Assembly: GCF_004307995.1 (NCBI RefSeq)
Contig: NZ_SIRE01000013.1
Coordinates: forward strand, 124,001 to 188,000
Origin: Paenibacillus thalictri
GTDB lineage: Bacteria; Bacillota; Bacilli; Paenibacillales; NBRC-103111
Direction: 5' to 3'
DNA length: 64,000 bases
How positions within the stretch are numbered: position 1 is the first letter of the stretch; every line of letters begins with the position of its first letter. The position numbers were made by a program, and so were the translations under genes. Of this stretch, positions 33,528 to 43,186 are shown piece after piece. The notes beneath the pieces are model-generated. The model was not told the origin of the DNA. It was given only the letters and a program-made list of their open reading frames with translations, and ran no database searches.

Positions 33528-35432
33528 ATGCCGCAGTATCTTGTATACGTTCTCGCAAGCGGGCTGGCCATAACCTTCGGCACTTCGGTTGTTCTTTTGT
33601 TTATTTTGTACACGAGAGCAATTCCGTTTGAACAACGATGGAAGGGAATACTTCAGGCCGCGTCCGAGTTGTCCATTGTTGCGACAGATCTTAAGGGGAC
33701 GATTACTTTTTTTAACAGCGGCGCGGAAAAAATGCTCGGTTACAAGGCTGAAGAGCTCATCGGCATAAGCACCCCTTATCTATTCCACGATCCCGATGAG
33801 GTCATTATACGCGGAAGAGAACTGTCCGCCGAACTAGGCAGAAAAGTGGAAGGGTTTGACGTATTTGTGGAATCGTCCAATAAAGGGAAAGCGGAGAAAA
33901 AAGAATGGACCTACATCCATAAGAACGGGACTCTGATTCCCGTCACCTTGATCGTCATGCCGATTCGAAACGCGCGGTCGGAAATAACCGGACATCTAGG
34001 GGTTGCCCTCGACATATCCAAGGAAAAAATGCTGGAGCAAGATTTGCGAAAAAGCGAAGCCGATTACCGATTTCTGCTTGATCATTCGCCTAATATTGTC
34101 ATTGTGCACCAAGGCCCGCGTATCCGGTTTATGAACAAGGTTGCTGTCGCTATGTTGGGCTTCGCCGCGGAAGAGGAAACATGGAATGTCTCTATGGATG
34201 AATTGGTTGATCTGCAATATCGCGATGAGTTATACAGCGTTTCCCGCACAAAAAAGCTTACGGAAATCGTCATGTTGTGCCGTACGGGCAAGCACATGGC
34301 GGTGGAGTCCCATCTGGTGACGGTAAATTATCGCGGAGAACCGGCGCAAATGATGATCGCCAAGGATATTACGGCGAACAAACAAGCTGCCGAAATGAAT
34401 AACCGGCTGATTTCGATATTGGAGGAAACGGAGCATTATATCGGCATGGCCGACGTTGACGGCAAGCTGTTATATTTGAATACTTTTATGAAAAAAATGC
34501 TCGGTTTCACGGATGAAAACGAAGGGACCGGCATGTTGTTAACCGATTTGTACCCAAAGTGGGAGGGAACGCTGATCCGGCGCGAAGCTTTGGACAAGGC
34601 ATCCAAGCAAGGAAGCTGGAGCGGGGAGACTGTATTTCTGCGGAAGGACTATCAGCTGCTGCCGGTATACCAGACGATTCTCGCTCACAAGGATCCATCC
34701 GATCGCATCCAGTATTATTCGCTGGTGGCGAGAGATTTATCGGTGATTCGAGCGGAAGAGGAAGCCAGATTGTCCAAAGTCATTATTCAGAAAACGCTGG
34801 AAGCGCAGGAAAAAGAACGGACTGCGCTGGCCCGTGAGCTTCACGATCATATCGGGCAGTCGCTCTATTTTGTATCGATCAATTTACACACATTAAGCGG
34901 AAAACCGGAAGTCATGCCATACGACGAGCTGATTCAGAGTATGCTGGAGCAGCTTGACGGCGCCATCGTCGAAATCCGTTCGCAGTTGTTCCGTCTGCGG
35001 CCGCAGCTGCTGGAGCATCTCGGGCTTGCGGCTTCCATCCAACATTTAGTTCGTTCTTACCAGCTTGCTTACCCTCATATGGACATCCGTTTTGTTCATC
35101 AGGCCGCAACACGCGGCATTGACTCGAATACGGAAATTCATCTCTATCGAATCGTACAGGAAGGCTTAAGCAATGCGATCAAACATGCCGAAGCAACCCG
35201 GATTGAGATCATCTTGAGCTGGGAGGAAAACGAGCTCCGGATTCAAATTTGGGATGACGGACGGGGGATCGATAAGAAAAACGTGGGAGTGGGAATGGGA
35301 TTACGCCATATGGAAGAAAGGGTAAACGCTTTAAACGGAACTTTCCACATGTACACGGGGTCCCATTGCGGCACCAAATTGACAGCGGCGATCCCTCTGC
35401 CTCCGGGAGCCGCCGCGCAAGAGGAGGCATAA
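33528..35432 (+). CDS. PAS-domain histidine kinase, NarX/DegS-like (HisKA_3)
   Basis: The protein has 634 aa: one N-terminal TM helix (about residues 5-27), three PAS-like domains (about 40-165, 170-285 and 295-410), a HisKA_3 domain with the phospho-acceptor His439 in ARELHDHIGQS, and an ATPase domain with NAIKHAEAT, DDGRGI and GMGLRHMEERV. Cytosolic PAS domains suggest sensing of redox state, oxygen or a small ligand; no cofactor can be assigned. The probable partner is the NarL-type regulator gene, which lies tail to tail with only 10 nt between the stop codons. Confidence 0.92.
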   Translation: MPQYLVYVLASGLAITFGTSVVLLFILYTRAIPFEQRWKGILQAASELSIVATDLKGTITFFNSGAEKMLGYKAEELIGISTPYLFHDPDEVIIRGRELSAELGRKVEGFDVFVESSNKGKAEKKEWTYIHKNGTLIPVTLIVMPIRNARSEITGHLGVALDISKEKMLEQDLRKSEADYRFLLDHSPNIVIVHQGPRIRFMNKVAVAMLGFAAEEETWNVSMDELVDLQYRDELYSVSRTKKLTEIVMLCRTGKHMAVESHLVTVNYRGEPAQMMIAKDITANKQAAEMNNRLISILEETEHYIGMADVDGKLLYLNTFMKKMLGFTDENEGTGMLLTDLYPKWEGTLIRREALDKASKQGSWSGETVFLRKDYQLLPVYQTILAHKDPSDRIQYYSLVARDLSVIRAEEEARLSKVIIQKTLEAQEKERTALARELHDHIGQSLYFVSINLHTLSGKPEVMPYDELIQSMLEQLDGAIVEIRSQLFRLRPQLLEHLGLAASIQHLVRSYQLAYPHMDIRFVHQAATRGIDSNTEIHLYRIVQEGLSNAIKHAEATRIEIILSWEENELRIQIWDDGRGIDKKNVGVGMGLRHMEERVNALNGTFHMYTGSHCGTKLTAAIPLPPGAAAQEEA

Positions 35433-35442
35433 GGAAGATTGG

Positions 35443-36093
35443 TCAGAAATGCAGCAGACCGTGCTTAAACGCGTAACTGACCAACTCTTGCCGTGTATGC
35501 AATTGCAGCTTTTTCATGATTTTCGCTTTATGCGCTTCTACGGTTTTTACGGAAATATACAGGGAATACGCGATTTCCTTGTGGGAATAACCTTTGGCGA
35601 GCAGGGAGACGATGTCGCATTCGCGCTGAGTTAGAGAGGAGAATTCGCTTGGCTGCTGGCCGTTTTTCATTTTTTCGAGCAGCGGTCCGATCAGTTCTTT
35701 TGCAGCCTGCTGATACAAATAAGTCTCGTTGCGGTACAACGCGCGAATTGCACTTATGACTTCCATTTGCTGCGCTGTTTTTAAAATATAACCCGTTGCT
35801 CCTGCCTTGATAGCATTAAAAAGCAAATCTCTGTCGTCATACATCGTCAGAATGAGAATTTCGGTTTCGGGCAAAGCGGTTTTGAGCCGGTACGTGGCGG
35901 ACAGGCCGTTTTCCCCGGCCATGCTGATGTCCATCATAATTACATCGGGCTTGAGGCGCATGGCGGCCTCGAAAGCTTCGGATCCGTTGCCAGCCATACC
36001 GACGACGGTCATATCTTCCTGTGCATTAACTAACATCGATAACCCCGACAGAAGCACGGCATGATCGTCTACCAGCATTACCCTAATTGGCAT
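35443..36093 (-). CDS. Response regulator, NarL/LuxR type
   Basis: The protein has 216 aa. The receiver domain has the acidic pair in LVDDH, phospho-acceptor Asp55 in VIMMDISM, and Lys in GYILKTAQQ. The LuxR helix-turn-helix at the C-terminus shows LTQRECDIVSLLAKGYSHKEIA and SVKTVEAHKAKIMKKL. It is the fitting partner of the HisKA_3 kinase on the opposite strand. ATG at 36093 is preferred over TTG 36117 because GGAGAGGG lies 6 nt upstream on the complement. Its promoter region is shared with the GGDEF-EAL gene and contains the palindrome that also occurs before the kinase gene. Confidence 0.93.
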   Translation of the reverse strand: MPIRVMLVDDHAVLLSGLSMLVNAQEDMTVVGMAGNGSEAFEAAMRLKPDVIMMDISMAGENGLSATYRLKTALPETEILILTMYDDRDLLFNAIKAGATGYILKTAQQMEVISAIRALYRNETYLYQQAAKELIGPLLEKMKNGQQPSEFSSLTQRECDIVSLLAKGYSHKEIAYSLYISVKTVEAHKAKIMKKLQLHTRQELVSYAFKHGLLHF

Positions 36094-36179
36094 ATCTTTC
36101 CCTCTCCGATCATTCAAACTTCCAGATATTCAGATTATATTATACATTTATCGACATTTAAAGCAGGTAGTTGTCCGTT

Positions 36180-36224
36180 ATGGGGATTATCCCTATTAAC
36201 CTTTCTTCGTTCGAGTGGTACTAT
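36180..36224 (+). promoter_or_regulatory. Promoter of the GGDEF-EAL gene with adjoining palindrome
   Basis: TTAACC (36196-36201), 17 nt and TACTAT (36219-36224) form a weak promoter. The palindrome ATGGGGATTATCCCTAT (36180-36196) abuts the -35 box, the usual place for an activator. Half-sites here and at 33492-33507 share the form ATGGGRAW. Confidence 0.55.
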
Positions 36225-36274
36225 AGAACTATGTATTTCAAATCAAACCAAAAGGATCTACTTTGAGGAGAATT

Positions 36275-39200
36275 ATGATACATATTCCAATGCCCATATC
36301 GCGGGCTAAGCTTTTTTTGCATCTCGCCGGGTTGATCGTATTGCTGAACATGTCGTATTTGCTGCCAAACCTTCAAGTCCCGCGCGGATTTAATCTGGCA
36401 GCACATACGATTACGGAGCTGCTTGCCGTTTTGTTTTCCATGATGATTTTTGTCATCGGCTGGTTTTCATATGTGAAAGAGCAAAGCAGAAACATCATTG
36501 CATTCTCGTCGTTGTTTTTATGTGTTGGGCTATTAGACCTAGGTCATATGCTGTCGTATGAAGGGATGGCTGTGTTCCCTCCGTCCATTGACCTGCGTCA
36601 GTCGGTGATGTTCTGGCTTGCCGCCCGTTTTGTCGCCGCAGTTTCATTTTTGTGCGTTGCATGGGTCCGTTGGAGAACTTGTATACGATATGGGGACCGT
36701 TACATCGCTCTTGCCGCAGCACTGCTCTTCACCTCCGTGGCGTATTGGCTGATTCTTGGCAATGCTGCTTGGTTTCCGCTAACTTATATAGCCGGTCAAG
36801 GGGTAACCTTGTTTAAAGTTGTACTAGAATATACGATTATCGGGTTATACGGCATCAGTGCGGTTGCGGCATTGATCTGTCAACCGGGAAGCAACCGTTA
36901 CCGCAACTATTTGTTTTTTTGGGCGATGGCGATATGCATGATGGGCGAGATAACCATGTCCATCTCTCATCATGTCACCGATGCGCCGGTTATTTTCAGC
37001 CACGTCTGCAAGCTGGTTTCTTACATTATGATTTTCATCTCTATCTTATGGGATCAAATCAAAATCCCTTATCAAATGCTGAAGCGTTCGGAACGGGAAA
37101 TCCGCGATATTCGGGACCGTTTATTTACGACGCTGGAGAGCATTTATAACGGGATTGTCATTACGGACGAGCATGGATGTGTTACGTACATGAATCCGAC
37201 TGCGGTGCGGTTTCTTCAGCGTACCGGTGAAGAGGCGATTTCCCGTCCGGTGGAAGAGGTGTTTAAGATGAAACGCGAGGTTCATCCGGTTTACAGCTGC
37301 ATCTTTTCCAGACGTTCCAGCGGTGTGCTTGCGGGGGAAGTTGACTTGACGGATAGACGCCAGTCACGAATAGTCCCGGTAGAATACAGCATTGCTCCGA
37401 TGATTGGCGAATCCGGCGACGTAACGGGAACTGTTCTTGTTTTCCAAGACGTTTCGGATCGGATCGAATTTCAGCAATCCCAGGAACGGCTGATTTCCAT
37501 TTTGGAGGCAACCTCCGATTTTGTAGCCATCGCTTCGGCCGCCGGAGAAACACGCTATCTGAATAGGGCGTCCAGAGACATCCTGGGGCTTGATGAAAGC
37601 GCCAAAATCGATATCAGGCTGATGTATCCGGCTTGGGCGCAAGCCGTTCTGCTGGAGGAAAGCATACCCATGGCAAAGCGCTGCGGCACTTGGAACGGCG
37701 AGATTGCGCTGATTGGAGCCTCCGGGGATGAAATCCCGGTTCATCAGGTCATTGTCGCTCATAAAAACGAAGCAAATGAGGTTTTGTATTATTCCACGAT
37801 TGCCCGCAATCTTTCCGACATGAAGATGGCGGAATATAAAAACAACCTGGCCGCAAAAGTATTCGAGAATATTACGGAAGGCGTTATGGTTACGGACAGC
37901 AAGCAAGTGATTCAATTTGTCAACCCAGCTTTCAGCGCGATTACGGGTTATGACGAAGAGGAAATTATCGGTCAAACGCCAAGGTTGTTAAGCTCCGGCC
38001 GGCATGATGCCGACTTTTACCGCCATATGTGGACTGTCATTAAAGATAAGGGAAGCTGGAAGGGCGAAATCTGGAATAAAAGAAAAAACGGCGAGATTTA
38101 TCTGGAATCGATTACCATTAAAGAAGTGAAAGATAAAGGCGACAGCCTCACGTATTACATCGCTTTATTTAAAGATATCACGATTGAGAAAGAGCTCGAA
38201 GCGCGAATACAACATCAGGCGTATCACGATGTGGTCACCGACCTGCCCAACCGCCTGCTTCTGAATGAGCGTATCGGACAGTCCTTCCGAAGGGCCGCCC
38301 GTAATCATCACAGCGTTGGCATTATGTTTCTGGACCTGGATCGGTTTAAGCGGATCAACGACACATTTGGCCATTCGGTGGGGGATTTACTGCTCAAGGA
38401 TGTCGCCCGGCGTCTGAAAAACAGCCTGCGTTCCACCGATACGATTGCAAGGGTAGGCGGCGACGAGTTCGTTATTTTAATTCCCGATCTGAGAGATATT
38501 CGGGAAAGCTCGGTTATTGCGCAGAAGATCATCTTGGCGTTGACCTCGCCGTTTTTCATCGAGCGGCATGAGCTGTATATCACCGTCAGCATTGGCATCA
38601 GCCATTATCCGCAAGACGGGGATAATGGAGAACTGCTGATCCGTCGCGCCGACACGGCCATGTACAAGGCGAAAGAATTAGGGAAAAACAACTACCAAAT
38701 CTATGCGCTGGAGCAAGAGAAGCAAACCGTTGCGCCGGACATGATGTCGCTGGAGATCAGCTTAAGGAGAGCCGTTCAAAATGGGGAACTGCACATCCAT
38801 TACCAGCCCCAATACAATTCGGTCAAAGGAGAATTGATCGGTGTGGAGGCGCTGGTTCGCTGGAAACATCCGGAGTGGGGAAATATTCCGCCCTCTCAAT
38901 TTATTCCTCTGGCCGAGGAATCGGGACTTATCGCTGTGTTGGATCAATGGGTGCTCAAACAGGCGTGCGAACGTGCAAAATCGTGGATGAATCAAGGGTT
39001 TGCGCCGGTTCGGGTTTCCGTTAATCTTTCTATGCTGCAATTCCGGCAGCCGGATCTGGTGCATTTTGTATCCCGTGTATTATGGGAGACAGGGCTGCCT
39101 CCCGAATATTTGGAGCTGGAGCTGACGGAAAGTATGGTCATGGACAATCCGGATATGACCATGCACATTTTGAACCAGCTTAAAGCGATGGGAATCCGTA

Positions 39201-39520
39201 TTTCGCTTGACGATTTCGGCATCGGTTATTCGAGCCTGAACTACTTAAAAAAGCTGCCCATCGACAGAATCAAAATCGATCAATCTTTTGTCAAAGACTT
39301 GTCGGACGATCCGGGCGATCAGGCGATCGTACAGACGATCATCACCTTGTGTCATACGTTAAAGCTTCACGTTATTGCGGAAGGCGTTGAAACGGAAGAT
39401 CAGCTGGACTATTTAAAACGCCATCAATGCGAGGAAGTGCAAGGCTTCTTGTACAGCAGGCCGCTGCCGGAAGATGAAGTGGTCAAACTCATGCGTTACG
39501 GCGCAGCCAAAAGATATTAA
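36275..39520 (+). CDS. MASE3-PAS-GGDEF-EAL cyclic-di-GMP signalling protein
   Basis: The protein has 1081 aa. The N-terminal 265 residues form a multi-helix membrane sensor of the MASE3 type (LDLGHMLSYEGM is a hallmark). Three PAS-like domains follow (about 280-395, 400-515 and 525-640). The GGDEF domain keeps the catalytic VGGDEF (about residue 728) and the product-inhibition site RSTD five residues before it. The EAL domain keeps VEALVRW (about 856), ELTES, DDFGIGYSS and EGVETEDQ. Both cyclase and phosphodiesterase look active, and such proteins often switch between the two. ATG 36275 has GAGGAG only 4 nt upstream; a slightly later start is possible. Confidence 0.92.
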   Translation: MIHIPMPISRAKLFLHLAGLIVLLNMSYLLPNLQVPRGFNLAAHTITELLAVLFSMMIFVIGWFSYVKEQSRNIIAFSSLFLCVGLLDLGHMLSYEGMAVFPPSIDLRQSVMFWLAARFVAAVSFLCVAWVRWRTCIRYGDRYIALAAALLFTSVAYWLILGNAAWFPLTYIAGQGVTLFKVVLEYTIIGLYGISAVAALICQPGSNRYRNYLFFWAMAICMMGEITMSISHHVTDAPVIFSHVCKLVSYIMIFISILWDQIKIPYQMLKRSEREIRDIRDRLFTTLESIYNGIVITDEHGCVTYMNPTAVRFLQRTGEEAISRPVEEVFKMKREVHPVYSCIFSRRSSGVLAGEVDLTDRRQSRIVPVEYSIAPMIGESGDVTGTVLVFQDVSDRIEFQQSQERLISILEATSDFVAIASAAGETRYLNRASRDILGLDESAKIDIRLMYPAWAQAVLLEESIPMAKRCGTWNGEIALIGASGDEIPVHQVIVAHKNEANEVLYYSTIARNLSDMKMAEYKNNLAAKVFENITEGVMVTDSKQVIQFVNPAFSAITGYDEEEIIGQTPRLLSSGRHDADFYRHMWTVIKDKGSWKGEIWNKRKNGEIYLESITIKEVKDKGDSLTYYIALFKDITIEKELEARIQHQAYHDVVTDLPNRLLLNERIGQSFRRAARNHHSVGIMFLDLDRFKRINDTFGHSVGDLLLKDVARRLKNSLRSTDTIARVGGDEFVILIPDLRDIRESSVIAQKIILALTSPFFIERHELYITVSIGISHYPQDGDNGELLIRRADTAMYKAKELGKNNYQIYALEQEKQTVAPDMMSLEISLRRAVQNGELHIHYQPQYNSVKGELIGVEALVRWKHPEWGNIPPSQFIPLAEESGLIAVLDQWVLKQACERAKSWMNQGFAPVRVSVNLSMLQFRQPDLVHFVSRVLWETGLPPEYLELELTESMVMDNPDMTMHILNQLKAMGIRISLDDFGIGYSSLNYLKKLPIDRIKIDQSFVKDLSDDPGDQAIVQTIITLCHTLKLHVIAEGVETEDQLDYLKRHQCEEVQGFLYSRPLPEDEVVKLMRYGAAKRY

Positions 39521-39560
39521 AAGCTGGGCTGCTCGGATGTATCCATCATGTTCTTTCATT

Positions 39561-39596
39561 AAGGCTCTTTCCCTGATGGGGAAGGAGCCTTTTTTT
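39561..39596 (+). terminator. Rho-independent terminator after the GGDEF-EAL gene
   Basis: AAGGCTC and TTTCCC pair with GGGGAA and GAGCCTT around TGAT, followed by a run of T. The stem begins about 40 nt after the stop codon. Confidence 0.9.
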
Positions 39597-39689
39597 GCCG
39601 CGGGTCTGGATAGGACCGGAACGGGCTTGTAACGAACCCTGCTTGCTCGACGCACGGCGCTGCTTCACGCACCTCGGAAAACAATTTCC

Positions 39690-39803
39690 GTCATAGCGCA
39701 GCAAATTTTCCGTCGCACCTGAACATCGGTTCGGGTTATGTTTAGTACCTGGGATACGCTCAGTGGTCTTTATATCAACATGACCTAATGTCCTCCGCGT
39801 GTA
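39690..39803 (-). pseudogene. Tyrosine recombinase (integrase) C-terminal remnant
   Basis: On the complement the codons at about 39800-39759 read TRRTLGHVDIKTTE, which resembles the LGH-x-D-I-x-TT-x-Y box around the catalytic His of phage-type integrases. The Tyr nucleophile that should follow a few residues later is not in frame, and the flanking sequence does not continue the fold. A decayed recombinase fragment is inferred. The rest of the 430-nt gap 39521-39950 holds only the terminator at 39561-39596, a CCATTAATGG palindrome (39827-39836) and AT-rich DNA that should contain the promoter of the next operon. Confidence 0.4.
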
Positions 39804-39950
39804 GACAAACGGAAATGGTACCCTTCCATTAATGGATTGTGAAAAAATAATTCTAAAGCTGCATAAATTGTTTGATGTGCTATGTAAAAGAATTGTTGAT
39901 AATAGTCTTACAACCAAATAGACGTTTTTACAAACAATGTTAGGAGTTGT

Positions 39951-40835
39951 ATGGCTGTGAAAACTTGGAAGGAAACATCGGCGGGATATTTATTTACCGG
40001 ACCCATGCTACTGGGGGTGCTTGTATTTACCATTATTCCGTTGATCGCGGGATTGTTGCTAAGTTTAATCGATTGGAACTTTGTAAGCGGTTTTGACAAA
40101 ATGAAATTTGTCGGCCTGAACAATTTCGTCAGATTGTTCCATGATGACACGTTTATTAGATCGTTTAAAAATAATATATTGCTGCTCATCGTCGTACCTG
40201 CCACGATGCTGTTTTCTATGCTTATCGCGATCGTGATAAACAAAAAAGTCTACTTTAAAGACGGTTTCAAAGTCGCTTATTTTATGCCCTATATTTCCAG
40301 TGTCGTTGCTGTTGCTGCAGTATGGCGGGTATTGATGCACCCTACGTATGGCCCAATTAATCAATTTTTTCACTCCTTGGGCATGGATAGCCCGCCAAAA
40401 TGGTTGGCTGATCCCAATTATGCCATGCTGTCAGTCATGATTATTATGGTGTGGATTCAAATCGGCTACAATTTGATCATCTATATCGCAGCACTGCAAA
40501 ATATCCCAAAAGATTTGTATGAAGCCGCCGATATTGACGGTGCAAACGTTTGGGAGCAGTTTCGCAACATTACTGTCCCTATGCTCTCGCCAACAACGTT
40601 TTTTCTGCTCGTCACCGGCGTAATCAGTTCATTTAAAGCCTTTGACCTAATAGCCGTTTTAACCCAAGGCGGACCGGCCAATTCCACCTCGGTCATCGTG
40701 TATTATTTGTATGAAGCAGCGTTTATTAATTTGAAAACAGGGTATGCATCCGCGATGGCCGTGGTATTGATGCTTTTTGTTCTTCTGTTGACATTCCTGC
40801 AATGGCTCGGTCAAAAAAAATGGGTGAATTACTAA
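39951..40835 (+). CDS. ABC sugar permease, UgpA/MalF type (system B)
   Basis: The protein has 294 aa and six TM helices, starting with YLFTGPMLLGVLVFTIIPL. The coupling loop reads DLYEAADIDGANVWEQFRNITVPML (about residues 185-209). TTAGGAG precedes ATG. It opens an operon in which the two permeases come before the binding protein, an order different from systems A and C. Base composition is lower in GC than neighbouring genes, which with the integrase remnant just upstream may hint at later acquisition. Confidence 0.92.
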   Translation: MAVKTWKETSAGYLFTGPMLLGVLVFTIIPLIAGLLLSLIDWNFVSGFDKMKFVGLNNFVRLFHDDTFIRSFKNNILLLIVVPATMLFSMLIAIVINKKVYFKDGFKVAYFMPYISSVVAVAAVWRVLMHPTYGPINQFFHSLGMDSPPKWLADPNYAMLSVMIIMVWIQIGYNLIIYIAALQNIPKDLYEAADIDGANVWEQFRNITVPMLSPTTFFLLVTGVISSFKAFDLIAVLTQGGPANSTSVIVYYLYEAAFINLKTGYASAMAVVLMLFVLLLTFLQWLGQKKWVNY

Positions 40836-40853
40836 GGAAGGGAGGACTATCGC

Positions 40854-41684
40854 ATGCGATCAGTTCAAGTATCTAAGATTATAGTCACGATCATCATGGG
40901 AATAATAGGCGTCTTTTTCCTGACGCCGTTTCTATGGATGCTGTCAACTTCCTTCAAGCCGGAGATGGACGTTTTTAATTACCCGATTCAGTGGATTCCA
41001 ACAACGTGGCAAGCCATAGAAAACTATAAGGAAGTATGGGCCGGTGACTTTCCGTTTGCTCTTTACTATTGGAATTCGATCAAGGTAACATTGCTGACAA
41101 CAGCGATCTCCATCACTGTATCCGCCATGGCGGCTTACGGGTTCTCTAAAATCGAATTCAAGGGAAGAGAGCAATTATTTCTAGTCGTTCTGATCACCTA
41201 CATGGTACCGCATCAAGCTTTTCTTGTTCCGCAATTTATTATGTATCGTTGGCTCGGACTTTTTGACAGCCATCTTGGATTGATTCTCCTCGGATCATTC
41301 AGCGTTATCGGCACCTTTTTGCTGCGGCAATTTTTCATGGGTGTTCATAACGAGTACATTGAATCGGCCCGTATTGATGGAGCGGGACATCTCCGGATTT
41401 TTACTAGCATTGTGGTACCGCTGGTGCGTCCCGCCATTGCCACATACGCGATCCTGCGGTTTATCTGGACATGGAACGATTACCAAAACCCGCTTATCTT
41501 TTTGCGGTCAGACAAATTGTTTACGATACAGCTCGGTATTCGAAAATTCGCGGACATAAACGGAGAATATTATTCACTGATTATGGCTGGGGCGGTATCG
41601 GCCATTTTGCCGCTGCTCATTATCTTTATCATTGGGCAGAAGAATGTCATTGAAGGAATTGCCATGGGGGGTGTTAAGGGTTAG
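40854..41684 (+). CDS. ABC sugar permease, UgpE/MalG type (system B)
   Basis: The protein has 276 aa and six TM helices. TM1 is IIGVFFLTPFLWMLSTSFKP, the coupling loop NEYIESARIDGAGHLRIFTSIVVPL, and the tail GIAMGGVKG. It starts 18 nt after its partner with AAGGGAGG upstream, and forms the channel with it. Ligand and ATPase come from elsewhere: the binding protein is the next gene, and no ATPase gene is in the window. Confidence 0.92.
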   Translation: MRSVQVSKIIVTIIMGIIGVFFLTPFLWMLSTSFKPEMDVFNYPIQWIPTTWQAIENYKEVWAGDFPFALYYWNSIKVTLLTTAISITVSAMAAYGFSKIEFKGREQLFLVVLITYMVPHQAFLVPQFIMYRWLGLFDSHLGLILLGSFSVIGTFLLRQFFMGVHNEYIESARIDGAGHLRIFTSIVVPLVRPAIATYAILRFIWTWNDYQNPLIFLRSDKLFTIQLGIRKFADINGEYYSLIMAGAVSAILPLLIIFIIGQKNVIEGIAMGGVKG

Positions 41685-41744
41685 AAATTGACATTTTGAG
41701 ATAGATCAGATGATGTTAAAACAATACAAAAGGAGAAATATACA

Positions 41745-43085
41745 ATGAAATATTGGGCTTATAGTCTTACATCCGCTCTATTAGTTACAGGATTGCTCAG
41801 CGGTTGCGCTGGCGGTAATACCCAGAACGGAGCGCAGCCGGCCTCCGGAGATAAAGGCAATCAAATTACTTTGAAGCTTCACTTCTGGTATAATGAAGAT
41901 CAGGACAATTGGAAAACAGTCTACAGCGAGTTTCAAAAAAAATATCCGAACATTAAAATCGAAGCGGTAACCGCCGGTGATAACAATGCGGCCGAATATT
42001 TGAAAAGGCTTGATCTTGCCGCCGCATCCGGTGATCAGATTGATCTCATGATGTTCTCTAATGCAACCTATTACTCTCAGCGTGTTGCGGCCGGTATAGT
42101 GGAGCCTCTGAACGAATATATCGCAAAAGACGGTTACAAGGTGCCGGACGAGTACTACATGGATACGACGATCGGGGATAAGGTCTTCGGTCTGCCGGCC
42201 AAGAAAAATATTTACTTTGTCATGATGAATAAAAAACATTTGGATGAAGCGGGGCTATTGGTTCCTAAAGATTGGACCTGGGACGAATTCCTTGATTACT
42301 CGAAGAAGCTGACCAAAGGCGAAGGAACAAACAAAAGATATGGAACTTACTTTCATACGTTCTCCCAATACTATCACTTGGCTTTGAGTAATCAGCCTGA
42401 CGATTACTTCCTAGTTAAGCCCGACGGCAAAACACTAAATATCGACAATTCGCTCGTCAGACGTTCGCTCGAAATCCGCAAGCAAGCGGAAATGGTCGAT
42501 AAGTCGGCAACACCGTATTCGGAAACGATCAGCCAAAAGCTCAATTACAGGCCGCAATATTTCAATGAAAAAACAAGTATGATTGTTACGGGCGATTTCA
42601 TGATTCCTGAAGCCGGTGGATCGGATAAAGTACCAGCTAACTTCCAAACTGTATTCGCGCCGTATCCTAAAGTCAACAAAACGGACCCGATATCGTCGAT
42701 TACAGCCGGAGACATCATGGCTGTATCCTCGAAGTCGAAGCATAAGCAGGAAGCCTATCAATTTGTCCGGTGGTATACAACGGAAGGAATTCAGCTTCAA
42801 GGGAAATATATCCCGGCATGGAAGAAAGCGGACTTAAATAAAGTAATTGATACTTTAATTGCGTCTTCGAAAACACCGGATAAGGTTGATAAAGCATCTT
42901 TAATGTACACGATGACTAACAGCATCCCGCAAAAATACAATATTCCAGCGGCTTTTAATGAAGAGCTTGAGAAGGCTTACCAGAAAGAAATTGAAAGATT
43001 CCTGCTTGGCGAGACAGATGTGGACACTACAATTAAAAATGCAGTTCAAAAAGGACAAGAAATTATAAAGAATAACAGCAAGTAA
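41745..43085 (+). CDS. ABC importer binding lipoprotein (system B)
   Basis: The protein has 446 aa. A signal peptide ends in the lipobox LLSGCAG (Cys about residue 22). The mature part is a family 1 carbohydrate-binding protein with LKLHFWYNEDQDNWKTVY near the start, YYSQRVAAGIVEPLNEYI, and NKKHLDEAGL-VPKDWTWDEFLDYSKKL, the usual hinge-region words. AAAAGGAG lies before ATG. The sugar cannot be told from sequence. The kinase gene follows after a hairpin terminator (43092-43138). Confidence 0.92.
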   Translation: MKYWAYSLTSALLVTGLLSGCAGGNTQNGAQPASGDKGNQITLKLHFWYNEDQDNWKTVYSEFQKKYPNIKIEAVTAGDNNAAEYLKRLDLAAASGDQIDLMMFSNATYYSQRVAAGIVEPLNEYIAKDGYKVPDEYYMDTTIGDKVFGLPAKKNIYFVMMNKKHLDEAGLLVPKDWTWDEFLDYSKKLTKGEGTNKRYGTYFHTFSQYYHLALSNQPDDYFLVKPDGKTLNIDNSLVRRSLEIRKQAEMVDKSATPYSETISQKLNYRPQYFNEKTSMIVTGDFMIPEAGGSDKVPANFQTVFAPYPKVNKTDPISSITAGDIMAVSSKSKHKQEAYQFVRWYTTEGIQLQGKYIPAWKKADLNKVIDTLIASSKTPDKVDKASLMYTMTNSIPQKYNIPAAFNEELEKAYQKEIERFLLGETDVDTTIKNAVQKGQEIIKNNSK

Positions 43086-43091
43086 AATCCA

Positions 43092-43138
43092 AATCAACGG
43101 TCAACTCAGACAAACTGAGCTGGCCGTTGATTTTCCTT
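43092..43138 (+). terminator. Hairpin terminator between binding-protein and kinase genes (system B)
   Basis: AATCAACGG (43092-43100) pairs with CCGTTGATT (43124-43132), with an inner CTCAG/CTGAG stem, and TTTCC follows. It probably limits read-through into the kinase gene. Confidence 0.75.
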
Positions 43139-43186
43139 GTATTATAGCTTGCATGGCAGATTGATTAAGAAAGCGGTGCATTCATC

